Positions 8,856 through 17,495 of a DNA stretch of 64,000 nucleotides are shown here, piece after piece. The DNA comes from Methylobacterium planeticum (lineage in GTDB: Bacteria; Pseudomonadota; Alphaproteobacteria; Rhizobiales; Beijerinckiaceae), in assembly GCF_008806345.1 (NCBI RefSeq), contig NZ_VZZJ01000010.1, positions 1 through 64,000 of the forward strand. The letters are read 5' to 3'. Position 1 is the stretch's first letter. Each line of letters begins with the position of its first letter. The notes under the pieces were generated by a model. That model was not told the origin of the DNA, ran no database searches, and saw only the letters and a list, made by a program, of their open reading frames with translations. A program made the translations under genes and the position numbers.

Positions 8856-8881
8856 AAGGGCCGCTCGATCGAGCGGCCCTT
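8856..8881 (+). terminator. perfect 26-base hairpin terminator
   Basis: AAGGGCCGCTCGA and its exact inverse form a 13-bp arm palindrome directly after the CAP-domain gene, preceded by a run of A and ending TT. It can act in both directions. Confidence 0.75.
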
Positions 8882-9083
8882 CATCCAGGTCAAGGCTGCG
8901 CGTTTCCATAACGCCCAGCCAGCGCCCGGGGCTGCTGTTCACAGAGCTGGACACGGAAGCACGCTGCCGAGGCCTCTCTAATCCCGGGTGACACCGCCAA
9001 TCTCGGGCGAAACGTGATCCGCTTCACAGATAGCCGCGTCCTACCGGAGCACACCCCTCGGGTTCCCAATCCGGGGGGTCTTC

Positions 9084-9368
9084 ATGAGCACGCTGGCAAA
9101 CCGATTAGGCGAACGGTCGGAGGTCGATAGCTTCTGCGTTCAAGCCGCCCAGCTCGTGCGTGAGGCCGAGGAGAGCATGCACCAGATCATCTCGAACACC
9201 CGCGCATGTGACGCCGAGCGGTTGGCCGCGGTCGAGATCCTTGAAGCGATGAAGCGCGTTCAGCTCCTGATCGAAGCTCACCACGACACTGTGGCTAAGG
9301 GCATGGCCTTCTCACCCGTCGTTCGGTCGATTCCGGAGAAGCGCCGCCGGTGGCGGTTTATCGCTTAG
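9084..9368 (+). CDS. small hypothetical helical protein
   Basis: A 94-residue, mostly helical soluble protein (FCVQAAQLVREAEESMHQII ... LAAVEILEAMKRVQLLIEAHHDTV) with a basic end (PEKRRRWRFIA). A GGGGGG stretch precedes the ATG. No family recognised; genes of this size and shape are frequent in Methylobacterium genomes. Confidence 0.5.
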   Translation: MSTLANRLGERSEVDSFCVQAAQLVREAEESMHQIISNTRACDAERLAAVEILEAMKRVQLLIEAHHDTVAKGMAFSPVVRSIPEKRRRWRFIA

Positions 9369-9819
9369 CGCACTACGCAATCGGAACGTACACTCGCCAG
9401 TGTGAACTCACCGATCTCTTCCGACACTTGGCGAAATCGTGTGTGCTGCGGTTGTCCGCGTCCGTGCACTTGACGGCTCGGAGAGCTTGCGGCCTCCGGC
9501 AGGCAAATCAAGGGAGACACGCTGCGAGACCTCGCAGACGGGACCCAGCAGGTCGTCTGGCGAGTTTCAGGCTCACGCCGATCCAAGCGCTCCGGAGCCC
9601 GTGTTTCTCGTGCGCGCGATCGACAGCAGCGACGATGAGGTTGCGACCAACGACCGCCGTGTTCTGCAAAACCTGAAAGCCACCTTCCGCGATGTCAGAT
9701 TCGCCTGATCACCAGCCTCTCTTTCCACACAGGCTCGGTGGAAAGCCGCTGTCCGTTTTTCGGTGGAGTGTGTCTGCAATTCGATCCATTGCGGACATGC
9801 ATCCTTACGAGCGAGGTTC
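9369..9819. other. intergenic stretch, nothing certain
   Basis: A frame at 9439-9708 has a partly protein-like end (PVFLVRAIDSSDDEVATND) but no good start or family; it may be a remnant. Confidence 0.35.
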
Positions 9820-11286
9820 GTGGTGATCGATAATCGTCAAGCCTTCGGAGTGGTTGGCGGCCTCGGTGCGCTCGCAGGCGCGGACTTCCTTCAGCACCTC
9901 ATCCGCGCCACCGCCGCCGACCCCGAACGCTACGCCGTCGCCTTCGAGCAGCAGAGCTTCCCCGGGGACCGCCTGCGCGCCGACACGAGCTACGACCCCA
10001 CCGGCCGCAAGCTGCACGCCTTCTCGCTGATCCGTCGCCTGGAGGCCCGTGGCATCGACGTAATCCTGCTGCCCTGCTTCATCAGCCAGACCTTCCTCGA
10101 CGAGATCGCCCCCAACATCTCCACTCCGGTCTTCGGTCTGATGGACGCCCTGCGCGCGAAGCTGGCTGCCGACCATCCCGCCGCCCGGCGCGTTGGCGTC
10201 CTGACCTCGGACTACGTGCGCGACAGGGGCCTGTTCGACCGCGCCTTCCAAGGCACCCGCGCGGTCGTCTACCCGGACGCCGCCGCGCAGCACGACTTGA
10301 TGGAGGCGGTCTACGCGGCGGGGGGCATCAAGGCGGGTCGCGCCACGCCGGACCTGCTGGAGACGCTGCGCGGCGTCTGCGCCGGGCTATGCGCCGCGGG
10401 CTGCGAGGTCATCGTCCCAGGCTTCACCGAGCTATCGCTCGTCCACGCGGCCCTGTCGTCGGCGGTGCCCGTGCCAGTCCTCAACGTGAACCAATCCTAT
10501 GCGGATTTCGCGCTCTACCAACCTGCCAGCCGACCGCGCCGGGCCTTCAAGATCGGCGTCGTCGGCGGCGTGGGGCCGCTCGCCACGGTCGATTTTATGG
10601 GCAAGGTCGTGCGCCTGACCGAGGCGGCGCGCGACCAGGACCACATCAAGATGATCGTGGAGCAAAACCCGCAGATCCCGGACCGGACCGAGCATCTGGT
10701 GCGCGGCGGGACCGACCCGACCATCGCCATGTTCGCCACCTGCAAGAAGCTGGAGGCGGCCGAAGCCGACCTGATCGCCATCCCGTGCAACACCGCGCAC
10801 GCCTTCGTGGACCGCATCCAGGGCCATCTGCGCATCCCCGTGCTGAACATGCTCGACGAGACGATGGCGCAGGTGGCCGGGCGCCATCCTGGCCAGTTGG
10901 TCGGCCTGCTGGCGACTTCTGGCACCGTCGAGAGTGGTGTCTACGCCGAGGCGGCGAAGCGGGCGGGCGTCGAAGTGATCGTGCCGGACGCCGAGCACCA
11001 GACGCTGGTGATGGAGGCGATCTACGGGGCGAGCGGCGTGAAGGCCGGGTTTACCGAGGGGCAATGCCGATACGATCTGCGCGCGGCCATCGTCCATCTG
11101 GCCGAACGCGGCGCCGGTGTCGTGGTGCTCGGTTGCACGGAACTTCCGTTGTTGTTCCCGCAGGCGGCCGATTTCGACGCGGACGGCGCGACGATCGCGC
11201 TGCTCGACCCGACCATGCTGCTCGCGGCCGCCTGTGTACGACACGCGCAGGCTGCTCGCATCACCACCATCTCCGGGAACGCATGA
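9820..11286 (+). CDS. tandem-domain aspartate/glutamate racemase family protein
   Basis: About 488 residues made of two racemase-family units. Unit 1 (about 1-240) starts FGVVGGLGALAGADFLQHL; unit 2 (about 245-485) starts IGVVGGVGPLATVDFMGKV. The second unit keeps both catalytic cysteines (PCNTAHAF and GCTELPLL). The first keeps LPCFISQTF but has PGFTELSL at the other site, so Cys is replaced by Gly and it should not racemise by the two-base mechanism. Family members are normally single units of about 230 residues. The GTG start at 9820 was chosen for the purine-rich GAGCGAGG before it; an ATG at 9763 is an alternative. Substrate unknown. Confidence 0.8.
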   Translation: MVIDNRQAFGVVGGLGALAGADFLQHLIRATAADPERYAVAFEQQSFPGDRLRADTSYDPTGRKLHAFSLIRRLEARGIDVILLPCFISQTFLDEIAPNISTPVFGLMDALRAKLAADHPAARRVGVLTSDYVRDRGLFDRAFQGTRAVVYPDAAAQHDLMEAVYAAGGIKAGRATPDLLETLRGVCAGLCAAGCEVIVPGFTELSLVHAALSSAVPVPVLNVNQSYADFALYQPASRPRRAFKIGVVGGVGPLATVDFMGKVVRLTEAARDQDHIKMIVEQNPQIPDRTEHLVRGGTDPTIAMFATCKKLEAAEADLIAIPCNTAHAFVDRIQGHLRIPVLNMLDETMAQVAGRHPGQLVGLLATSGTVESGVYAEAAKRAGVEVIVPDAEHQTLVMEAIYGASGVKAGFTEGQCRYDLRAAIVHLAERGAGVVVLGCTELPLLFPQAADFDADGATIALLDPTMLLAAACVRHAQAARITTISGNA

Positions 11287-11469
11287 TCGCGGTCTTCGAG
11301 CGGCCCTAAGGACTGCAAAGCGCAATTGCAGTCGTTCGTGTGCGTGGTCGGCAATAGCTGTGAAAGGTCACAAGTGGCTCTACAGCAGGTCGAGTTCCAT
11401 AAACTCCAATCCACAAGGCAGCTCTCCGGCGGATTGCGCGGCAAAGCCTAGGAGACGGCCAGGCGCACC

Positions 11470-11700
11470 TCACGTGTCACGGAAGCCATCCATCAAGGCC
11501 GTGAGGCGGGCGCTATCGATGAGAAGGGCGTCGCCCATGAAACCGATGCTGGCCATCGCACGCTCGCCGGGCTCTTCGTGTCCACCGCCGCAGGCGTCCG
11601 CGACGACGTTCGGCACGAGGCCGAGATCCGCGCCGTGGCGGACGGTCGGATCGATGCCGATCTCGGTCGCAAGACCGCAGATTGCAAACGCCGCCGTCCT
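11470..11700 (-). pseudogene. isochorismatase-like cysteine hydrolase, C-terminal fragment
   Basis: Minus-strand reading from about 11,700 to the TGA at 11,472-11,470 gives ICGLATEIGIDPTVRHGADLG, NVVADACGGGHEE and a closing helix. This is the C-terminal half of the isochorismatase/nicotinamidase fold. No start codon and no N-terminal half with the catalytic Asp are found upstream; the frame breaks near 11,700. It is a truncated remnant. Confidence 0.65.
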
Positions 11701-11960
11701 CCAGGCTATCGCGGTCTGTCCTCCGGACGCGAGCGGCGCGGATCAGGCTCGGTCTCGCTCGCTCGGTTCGAGCCGCGACGCGGATATCTCTGCCGTGCCG
11801 AACTCATCGTCCGCCCAAGTGAGATAGTCCAGGGGTACTCCAGTGCTGCCGCGCCGATGGTCCCTTCGCCGTCCGGCTCGGACGCGCCTGCAGCGCAACG
11901 CTTTGATCAGGTTCTGCAGGCAGTCTTGCCGCCGACAAGGCAAAGGGCTGGACGACAACG

Positions 11961-13340
11961 ATGCGGATCGTGTCAGGCGATGACGGGGATACCAGGACGG
12001 TTCAGCTCTCGGAAGTGCTCGGGGCCTTGAGCCACGCCCTCGATCTGACCGAAGGTCAGCCTGTCGGGCATTGCGTACGCTCGACATGGATCGGCTTCCA
12101 CGTAGGCCGGGAGATGGGCCTGCCCGACTTGCAGCTCTGGGAACTCTACCACACGGTGATGCTGAAGGATCTTGGTTGTTCCAGCAACGCCGCGCGCATT
12201 TGTGAGCTCTATCTGTCCGACGATCTCAGCTTCAAGCGTGACTTCAAGACGGTGAGCGACAGCCTGCCGAAGGTGCTAGGTTTCGTCTTGTCCCACACGG
12301 GCCTCAAGGCAGGCTTGGCCGAACGTTTCCGGGCAGTGCTCAACATCCTGCAGAACGGCGGAGCGATCGTCGACGACCTCATCCAGACCCGCTGCCAGCG
12401 GGGCGCCGAGATCGCCCGTCAGCTTCGCTTTCCGGCGAGCGTCTGCGAGGCCATCCACGCATTGGACGAGCACTGGAACGGCACCGGCCGACCGGACCGT
12501 CGCGCCGGACCCGCGATCCCGCTCTACGCACGCGTGGCGCTGCTCGCCCAAGTGGTAGACGTGTTCCACACCGCAGCCGGCCCCGCGGCCGCGATCGCCG
12601 AAGTGCGGGCGCGCTCGGGCACATGGTTCGATCCTCAGGTGGTCGCCTGCTTCGAGGCAGTCGCCGCCGAACCCGGTTTTTGGAAGACCCTGGCCTCGGA
12701 CGAGGTCGAGGCGGCGGTGTTCGCGCTGGCACCGGGCAGCCCGATCGTCGTGGATGAGGATTACCTCGACGATATCGCCCGCGCTTTCGCCCAGATCATC
12801 GATGCCAAGAGCCCCTTCACCTCCGGGCACTCGGAGCGGGTCGCAGTCTACGCCGACATGATCGCGGCCGAACTCGGCTATACGTCGGAACGCCGCCGCT
12901 GGCTCAAGCGGGCCGCGCTCCTGCACGATGTCGGTAAACTCGGGGTCTCGAACGCCATCCTCGACAAGAACGGCAAGCTGGACGATGCGGAATGGCAGGA
13001 CATGCGCAATCACGCGTCCCTGTCCGAGACCATATTGACCCGCGTGGCGGTGTTCCGCGAGTTGGCCCGCATCGGCGGCGGCCACCACGAACGGCTGGAC
13101 GGCAAGGGCTATCCACGCGGGCTGACAGGCGATGCGATTGCCCCCGAGACCCGCATCGTCTCGGTAGCCGACGTGTTCGACGCGCTGACCGCCAACAGGC
13201 CCTACCGGGCGGCCATGCCGCTTGAGAAAGCGCTCTGTATCATGCGCGCGGACCTCGGCACGGCGTTCGACCCGACCTGCTTCGCGGCGCTGGAGCGGGC
13301 GCTCGCCGCGATCGAGGGGGATCTCGCTCGGGCGGCATAA
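11961..13340 (+). CDS. HD-GYP domain protein with degenerate N-terminal HD unit
   Basis: A 459-residue protein. The C-terminal half (about 280-450) is a complete HD-GYP domain: GHSERV, LLHDVGKLGV, DKNGKLDDAEW, HH-ERLDGKGYPRGL and RIVSVADVFDALTANRPYR. These are the metal ligands and GYP motif of cyclic di-GMP phosphodiesterases. The N-terminal half shows the same layout in decayed form (VMLKDLGCS for the HD pair, GTGRPDR for GYP) and probably serves a structural or regulatory role. No membrane segment or receiver domain is seen. A signalling role in cyclic di-GMP turnover is the family expectation; the partner sensor is not visible nearby. Confidence 0.85.
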   Translation: MRIVSGDDGDTRTVQLSEVLGALSHALDLTEGQPVGHCVRSTWIGFHVGREMGLPDLQLWELYHTVMLKDLGCSSNAARICELYLSDDLSFKRDFKTVSDSLPKVLGFVLSHTGLKAGLAERFRAVLNILQNGGAIVDDLIQTRCQRGAEIARQLRFPASVCEAIHALDEHWNGTGRPDRRAGPAIPLYARVALLAQVVDVFHTAAGPAAAIAEVRARSGTWFDPQVVACFEAVAAEPGFWKTLASDEVEAAVFALAPGSPIVVDEDYLDDIARAFAQIIDAKSPFTSGHSERVAVYADMIAAELGYTSERRRWLKRAALLHDVGKLGVSNAILDKNGKLDDAEWQDMRNHASLSETILTRVAVFRELARIGGGHHERLDGKGYPRGLTGDAIAPETRIVSVADVFDALTANRPYRAAMPLEKALCIMRADLGTAFDPTCFAALERALAAIEGDLARAA

Positions 13341-13876
13341 GCCGCGTCGCCCTTCGGCGATCCCTCTGGCTACCGGACCAAGACCATCGCGCCGGCTCTG
13401 CCGTCCGCGGCCTCGCCGCGGGGCGAGGCATCTCGTGATGCCAGAACGATGACCGTGCGCACCGCCCATCCCAGGGCTGGCGAACCGAGGACACGGAGGC
13501 ACAGTGAGTCGAGGGCGCGGGCGAGCATGGTCTGAGCTTCCTGGTAGAGGGAGGTGTGGTGGAGCTAGACCGCTGATACGGCCGTCTCCCGCCCTGTGAC
13601 CCAAGGATGCATTGCGCAACGATACATAATCATAGGAATTTCGATTGTATTTGATACAACCTGAGTTTCGCCTTCTGGTTGTGCAGCTTTCCCTGCCAAG
13701 CTCGCCCGACCGGGATGCTGCCGCCTTCGTCCGCTTCCAAGGACGGCACGTTCTCGACGAAACGTTTCGAGCTGCTTGGACCGGTCCGTTGGGGCAAGGC
13801 CTATCGGAACGCTGTCCGCCGCCTCAAAGCGGGGACAGTCCAAGTCTGGAGTTCTCGCTCCCAGCACACCGTCCAT
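13341..13876. other. intergenic stretch, nothing recognised
   Basis: Overlapping frames on both strands at 13,560-13,930 show no family resemblance. The middle (13,610-13,660) is AT-rich and could hold a promoter. Confidence 0.4.
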
Positions 13877-14860
13877 TCAGTCGAAAACATCCTCGGCCTG
13901 GATCAGGATCGAGGTCGGCACTGTGAGGCCTAGGGCGCGCGCAGCCTTGAGATTGATGACAAGCTCAAGCTTGTCGGTTTGCTGCACCAGAGGCAGCTCG
14001 GATGCTTTTGCGCCGGCAAGGATGCGCCCTGCATAGACACCAATCTGACGGAATGCGCTCGCGAGGTTGGAACCGTAGCTGATCAATCCCCCTGACAGGA
14101 CGAATTCCTTGAAGAAGTAGATGGTCGGCAGCGCATGCTGCTGGACCAACGACGTGATCAACGTCCGACGGGCGAAAAAGAATGGGTCGCCGGCTAGGAC
14201 GAGGCCGCCGGCCTTGGCGCGGGCCACCGGCAGCGCGGATCTGAGCCCCTCGTCATCGCTGGCATCGATCACCACCAGATCCAATCCAAGCGCTCGCGAC
14301 GCCTCCTGCATCTCACTGACTTGCTGAGGGGCGTTGGTCCGGAGTCGGTTGTCCAAGAAGGCGACAACCTTCATGTCCGGAACAAGTTCGTGCAACAGCT
14401 CGGCGCGTTTTCCCACCGAGGCAACGACGAGCTGGACGACGCCCGTGAAATTACCGCCGGGTCGGCCGATGCTCGTAGCCAATCCAAGCCGGACCGGATC
14501 GTCGCCCGCAAGACCGACAATCGGAATGTCAGATGTCGCGGCTCTGGATGTTAGCGCCGCGATGGTGCCGCCTGCGGCCACGATCACATCGACCTTCTGC
14601 TGCACAAGTTCGCCGGCGAGGGTAGGCAGCCGTTCGTAGGATCCTTCAGCCCAGACGTAGCGGATCGCCACGTTGCGCCCTTCGACGTAGCCGGCCTCCG
14701 CAAGGCCTCGCTGAAAGGCAGGCAGGAGCGAAGGCCGGACAGCCTCTGGCGAGGAGATCGAGAGGAACCCCACGACCGGCCACCGGCCCTGCTGTGCGCG
14801 GCCAGTCCGGGGCGCGAGTAGGGCGCCAGCCATGGCCGCGACGAGGTGTCGACGCTTCAT
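13877..14860 (-). CDS. ABC transporter substrate-binding protein, TrpX/PF04392-like
   Basis: A 327-residue exported protein with a signal peptide (MKRRHLVAAMAGALLAPRTGRA). It shows the ABC_sub_bind pattern: VVGFLS, FQRGLAEAGYVEGRNVAIRYVWAEG, VDVIVAAGGTIAALTSRAATSDIPIVGLAGDDPV and INLKAARALGLTVPTSILIQAEDV. Family members bind amino acids or unknown ligands. No permease or ATPase gene is adjacent, so it is an orphan here. Its ATG overlaps the stop of the small HTH frame at 14,857-15,117. Confidence 0.85.
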   Translation of the reverse strand: MKRRHLVAAMAGALLAPRTGRAQQGRWPVVGFLSISSPEAVRPSLLPAFQRGLAEAGYVEGRNVAIRYVWAEGSYERLPTLAGELVQQKVDVIVAAGGTIAALTSRAATSDIPIVGLAGDDPVRLGLATSIGRPGGNFTGVVQLVVASVGKRAELLHELVPDMKVVAFLDNRLRTNAPQQVSEMQEASRALGLDLVVIDASDDEGLRSALPVARAKAGGLVLAGDPFFFARRTLITSLVQQHALPTIYFFKEFVLSGGLISYGSNLASAFRQIGVYAGRILAGAKASELPLVQQTDKLELVINLKAARALGLTVPTSILIQAEDVFD

Positions 14861-15117
14861 GCCCTATCTCCGCCGGACCGAGTTTTCCTTCGCGGACAAG
14901 CGGCTGCGTCCGTTCGGTGGACCCGTGCGGGAAGTGTAACACCATGCCGACGGCTTCTTCGGTCGCGGATCTTCCGGACTGCCCTGTCGCTCATGCCGCA
15001 TTCGCGCGCGACGTGGGTTGCCGGGCGAGGATCCTCGCGGATGGCCCTTACCCGACCTGCAGTCACCCTTGCTGAACCAGCGCGCTCGCCTTCGGGGGTC
15101 ACGGGCGGTGCCATCAT
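14857..15117 (-). CDS. small HTH-like protein
   Basis: An 86-residue frame. Residues about 15-50 (VTAGRVRAIREDPRPATHVARECGMSDRAVRKIRDRRS) look like a helix-turn-helix of the kind found in phage and island regulatory proteins. The rest is basic and lacks pattern. It lies just inside the right att copy and could be a former excisionase or regulator of the island; that role is inference. Its stop overlaps the next start (ATGA). Confidence 0.45.
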   Translation of the reverse strand: MMAPPVTPEGERAGSARVTAGRVRAIREDPRPATHVARECGMSDRAVRKIRDRRSRRHGVTLPARVHRTDAAACPRRKTRSGGDRA

Positions 15118-15142
15118 GGGACCTCCGCGGGTTAGTTCGCGA

Positions 15143-15160
15143 TCCCTGGTTCGGCGAACC
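15143..15160 (+). repeat. 18-bp sub-terminal island repeat, copy 2
   Basis: Identical to 134-151, including the GGTTCG/CGAACC inverted repeat. It lies 75 bases inside the right att copy. Confidence 0.5.
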
Positions 15161-15234
15161 CTGCAACCGTGAACGGACGGGGAACCTGCGGCCGTTCGGC
15201 CCTTTCCCTTTGTTTCCAATGCCTTCCGCCAGGG

Positions 15235-15287
15235 GAACGAACTTGACTTGGTAGGGATCACAGGTTCGATCCCTGTCGCGCCCACCA
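15235..15287 (+). repeat. attachment-site copy 2: 3' half of a tRNA-Val(GAC)-like gene
   Basis: Direct repeat of 14-66 (49 of 53 bases equal). It includes the T arm and a CCCACCA end but no 5' half. A strong hairpin terminator follows at 15,314, as expected for the original 3' flank of the tRNA gene. The sequence to the right is therefore probably the ancestral chromosome and that to the left is inserted DNA. Confidence 0.75.
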
Positions 15288-15313
15288 TTCCGTCCCGGGA
15301 ACGGGTCGAGAAA

Positions 15314-15339
15314 AAGGGGCTCCGGCGCGGGAGCCCCTT
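15314..15339 (+). terminator. hairpin terminator
   Basis: AAGGGGCTCC (15,314-15,323) pairs with GGAGCCCCTT (15,330-15,339). It ends the tRNA-derived transcript on the plus strand and can also serve the minus-strand ssu operon that stops at 15,367. Confidence 0.7.
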
Positions 15340-15366
15340 CTCGTTCCAGCGACACTCGGCGCCTGT

Positions 15367-16335
15367 TCAGCGGGTCGGCGGCTCCCAGACGGCGAGCGCC
15401 GAGGCATCGACCGCGCGCGGCAGCAGGCCCTCCGCCCGGAAGGCGTCGGCGATCGTCTGCTGCTCGGCGAGGTCTCCGCGGGTGACCCGCTCGACGCGGT
15501 AGCTGCGGCGCTCGTTCGCCTTGCGGATGATCCCGGGATCGAGCTTCCAGAGTTCCGCGAGGCGCGCGGCCGCCGCGTCCGGGTTCGCCTTGACCCAGGC
15601 GCCGGTCTCGCCGAGGCGGACCACGATCACGGCGAGGATCTCCGGATGCCGGGCGGCGTAGTCGTCAGCCGCCAGGTAGTAGCGCTTGTAGAGCGAGAGG
15701 CCGGTGCCGTCGCGCAGGATCCGGGCGCCGGATTGCTCCAGGGCGGCGGACAGGAACGGGTCCCAGGCGACCCAGGCCTCGACGCTTCCGCTCGCCAGCG
15801 CGGTCCGGCCGTCCGCGGGAGAGAGGTAGGCCGGCACGATGCTGCGGAAGGGCAGGCCCTCGCCCGCGAGCGCCGCGAGGAGGAGATAGTGGCTGCCCGC
15901 GCCCTTGGTGACCGCGATCTTGCGGCCCTTCAGGTCGGCGACGCTCTTCAGGGGCGAGTCACCCGGCACCAGGATCGCCTGGGCGGAGGGCGAGGCGGCC
16001 TCCTGCGCCAGGTAGGTGATGCGGGCCTGGGCGGCCTGCGCGAAGATCGGCACGGTGTCGGCGACGTCGGCCGAGACGTCGATGCTGCCGGTGTTCAGAG
16101 CCTCCATGATGGGCAGGCCGCTGGTGAATTCGTGCCAGGACACGGCGACGCCCTGGGGGGCGAGGGCCTTCTCGAGGGAGCCGTCCTGGCGCAGGAGCGC
16201 GATCAGCGTGGAGGAGCGCTGGTAGCCGATGCGCAGGGTGCCGGCGGCCTCGGCGGGGCCGAGCGCGACGGCGGCGAGGGCCAGGATCAGGCTCGCGGCG
16301 CGGAGGAGGGGGAGCGCGGACATGGAACACTTCAT
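15367..16335 (-). CDS. ssuA: aliphatic sulfonate ABC transporter substrate-binding protein (third paralogue)
   Basis: A 322-residue exported SsuA/TauA-type protein. It has a signal peptide (LLRAASLILALAAVALGPAEAA), then LRIGYQRSSTLIALL, the NMT1-like ligand-binding core (SGLPIMEALNTGSIDVSADVADTVPIFAQAA), KGRKIAVTKGAGSHYLL and AWVAWDPFLSAALEQ. It is the most divergent of three binding proteins in the cluster and the last gene. Its first Met was taken at 16,335; Met at 16,323 is possible. It likely delivers a sulfonate to SsuBC, perhaps with a different ligand range. Confidence 0.85.
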   Translation of the reverse strand: MKCSMSALPLLRAASLILALAAVALGPAEAAGTLRIGYQRSSTLIALLRQDGSLEKALAPQGVAVSWHEFTSGLPIMEALNTGSIDVSADVADTVPIFAQAAQARITYLAQEAASPSAQAILVPGDSPLKSVADLKGRKIAVTKGAGSHYLLLAALAGEGLPFRSIVPAYLSPADGRTALASGSVEAWVAWDPFLSAALEQSGARILRDGTGLSLYKRYYLAADDYAARHPEILAVIVVRLGETGAWVKANPDAAAARLAELWKLDPGIIRKANERRSYRVERVTRGDLAEQQTIADAFRAEGLLPRAVDASALAVWEPPTR

Positions 16336-16397
16336 ATGACGGCTGCACGGTTGGGCGGGCGCCGCGGCGCTCCGCCCATCAGTCTCGGGGTTGGGCC

Positions 16398-17372
16398 TCA
16401 GCTTCCGGGCTTGCGCACCGCGTCGGCGATCGAGATCGCCTTCGGGATCAGGCCGAGGCCGTGGAAGGTGTCGGCGATCTTCTGCTGGCCGGCGACGACG
16501 TCCGCGTCGAGGGGCCGGATGCCGTAGGTCTGGCGCCTGAGGGCCACGGCGAGGATCGGGGCCGGGATGCCGACCGAGGGGGCGAGCTCCTGCGCCACCG
16601 CGTCGGTGTTCTCGCGGGCCCAGGCGTCGACCTCGCCGATGGCCGCCAGCACCGCGTCGAGGGCGGGGCCCTGCTTGGCCGTGAAGTCGCGGGCCGCGAG
16701 GTAGAACTGGTGGTTCGGCACGAGGTCGCTGCCGTCGGCGAGGATGCGGGCGCCCGTGCCCGCCTCGGCGGCGGCGAAGTAGGGGTCCCAGATCGCCCAG
16801 GCATCGACCGCGCCGCGCTCGAAGGCCGCCCGGGCATCGGCCGGGGCCAGGTAGGCGACGCTGATGTCGGAGAGCTGGAGCCCGGCCTTCTCCAGGGCCC
16901 GCACCAGGAGGTAATGCACGTTCGAGCCCTTGTTGAGGGCGACCTTGCGGCCCTTGAGGTCGGCGACCGAGCGGATCGGGCCGTCCTTGCGCACCAGGAT
17001 GGCCTCGCCCCTGGGGGCGGCCGGCTCGTGGGCCACGTAGGTGAGGGCGTCGCTCGCGGCCTGCGCGAAGATCGGGGGCGTCTCGCCGGCGGAGCCGAGA
17101 TCGACCGCGCCCGCGTTCAGCGCCTCGAGGAGCGGCGGCCCGGAGGGGAATTCCGACCAGGTCACCCGGTAGCCGAGCGCCTTCAGGCGGGGCTCCAGGG
17201 TGCCCCGGGCCTTGAGGAGCACCAGCGTGCCGTATTTCTGATAGCCGATCCGGACCACGCGCTCCTGCGCGTGCGCCGTCAGGGGCATCAGGCAGGCGAG
17301 CGCCAGGGCGCTGAGGAGGAGCCAGACCCGGTCGGCGCGGAGCCGCGGGGCGAGGGTGGCGATGGCCGGCAT
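16398..17372 (-). CDS. ssuA: aliphatic sulfonate ABC transporter substrate-binding protein (second paralogue)
   Basis: A 324-residue exported SsuA-type protein. A signal peptide (VWLLLSALALACLMPLTAHA) precedes [81 protein letters not shown] and DAWAIWDPYFAAAE. It lies between ssuD and the third binding protein. A short-unit tandem repeat occupies the gap to ssuD. It is closer to the first paralogue (20,460) than to the third. Confidence 0.9.
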   Translation of the reverse strand: MPAIATLAPRLRADRVWLLLSALALACLMPLTAHAQERVVRIGYQKYGTLVLLKARGTLEPRLKALGYRVTWSEFPSGPPLLEALNAGAVDLGSAGETPPIFAQAASDALTYVAHEPAAPRGEAILVRKDGPIRSVADLKGRKVALNKGSNVHYLLVRALEKAGLQLSDISVAYLAPADARAAFERGAVDAWAIWDPYFAAAEAGTGARILADGSDLVPNHQFYLAARDFTAKQGPALDAVLAAIGEVDAWARENTDAVAQELAPSVGIPAPILAVALRRQTYGIRPLDADVVAGQQKIADTFHGLGLIPKAISIADAVRKPGS

Positions 17373-17416
17373 GGGTCGGGTTCCGTCCTGGGGTCGATCG
17401 GGGAGCCCTTCGGGGG

Positions 17417-17493
17417 GAGAGGGCCTTGGGCGAGAGGGCCTTGGGGGGAAAAACCCTTGGGCGAGAAACCCTTGGGTGAAGCGGGTTCCGGGC
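17417..17493. repeat. intergenic tandem repeat, about 15-bp unit, 4-5 copies
   Basis: Units of the form GAGAGGGCCTTGGGC start at 17,417, 17,432, 17,448 and 17,463, with decay in later copies (GGCC changing to ACCC). The array fills the gap between ssuD and the downstream binding-protein gene. The transcript could fold back on itself because of the GGGCC/CCCTTGGG blocks. Function unknown. Confidence 0.7.
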
Positions 17494-17495
17494 GG

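Noticed and set aside
9439..9708. Plus-strand frame of 89 codons
   Set aside because: Starts with GTG without a good ribosome site and only its end looks protein-like; treated as a possible remnant.
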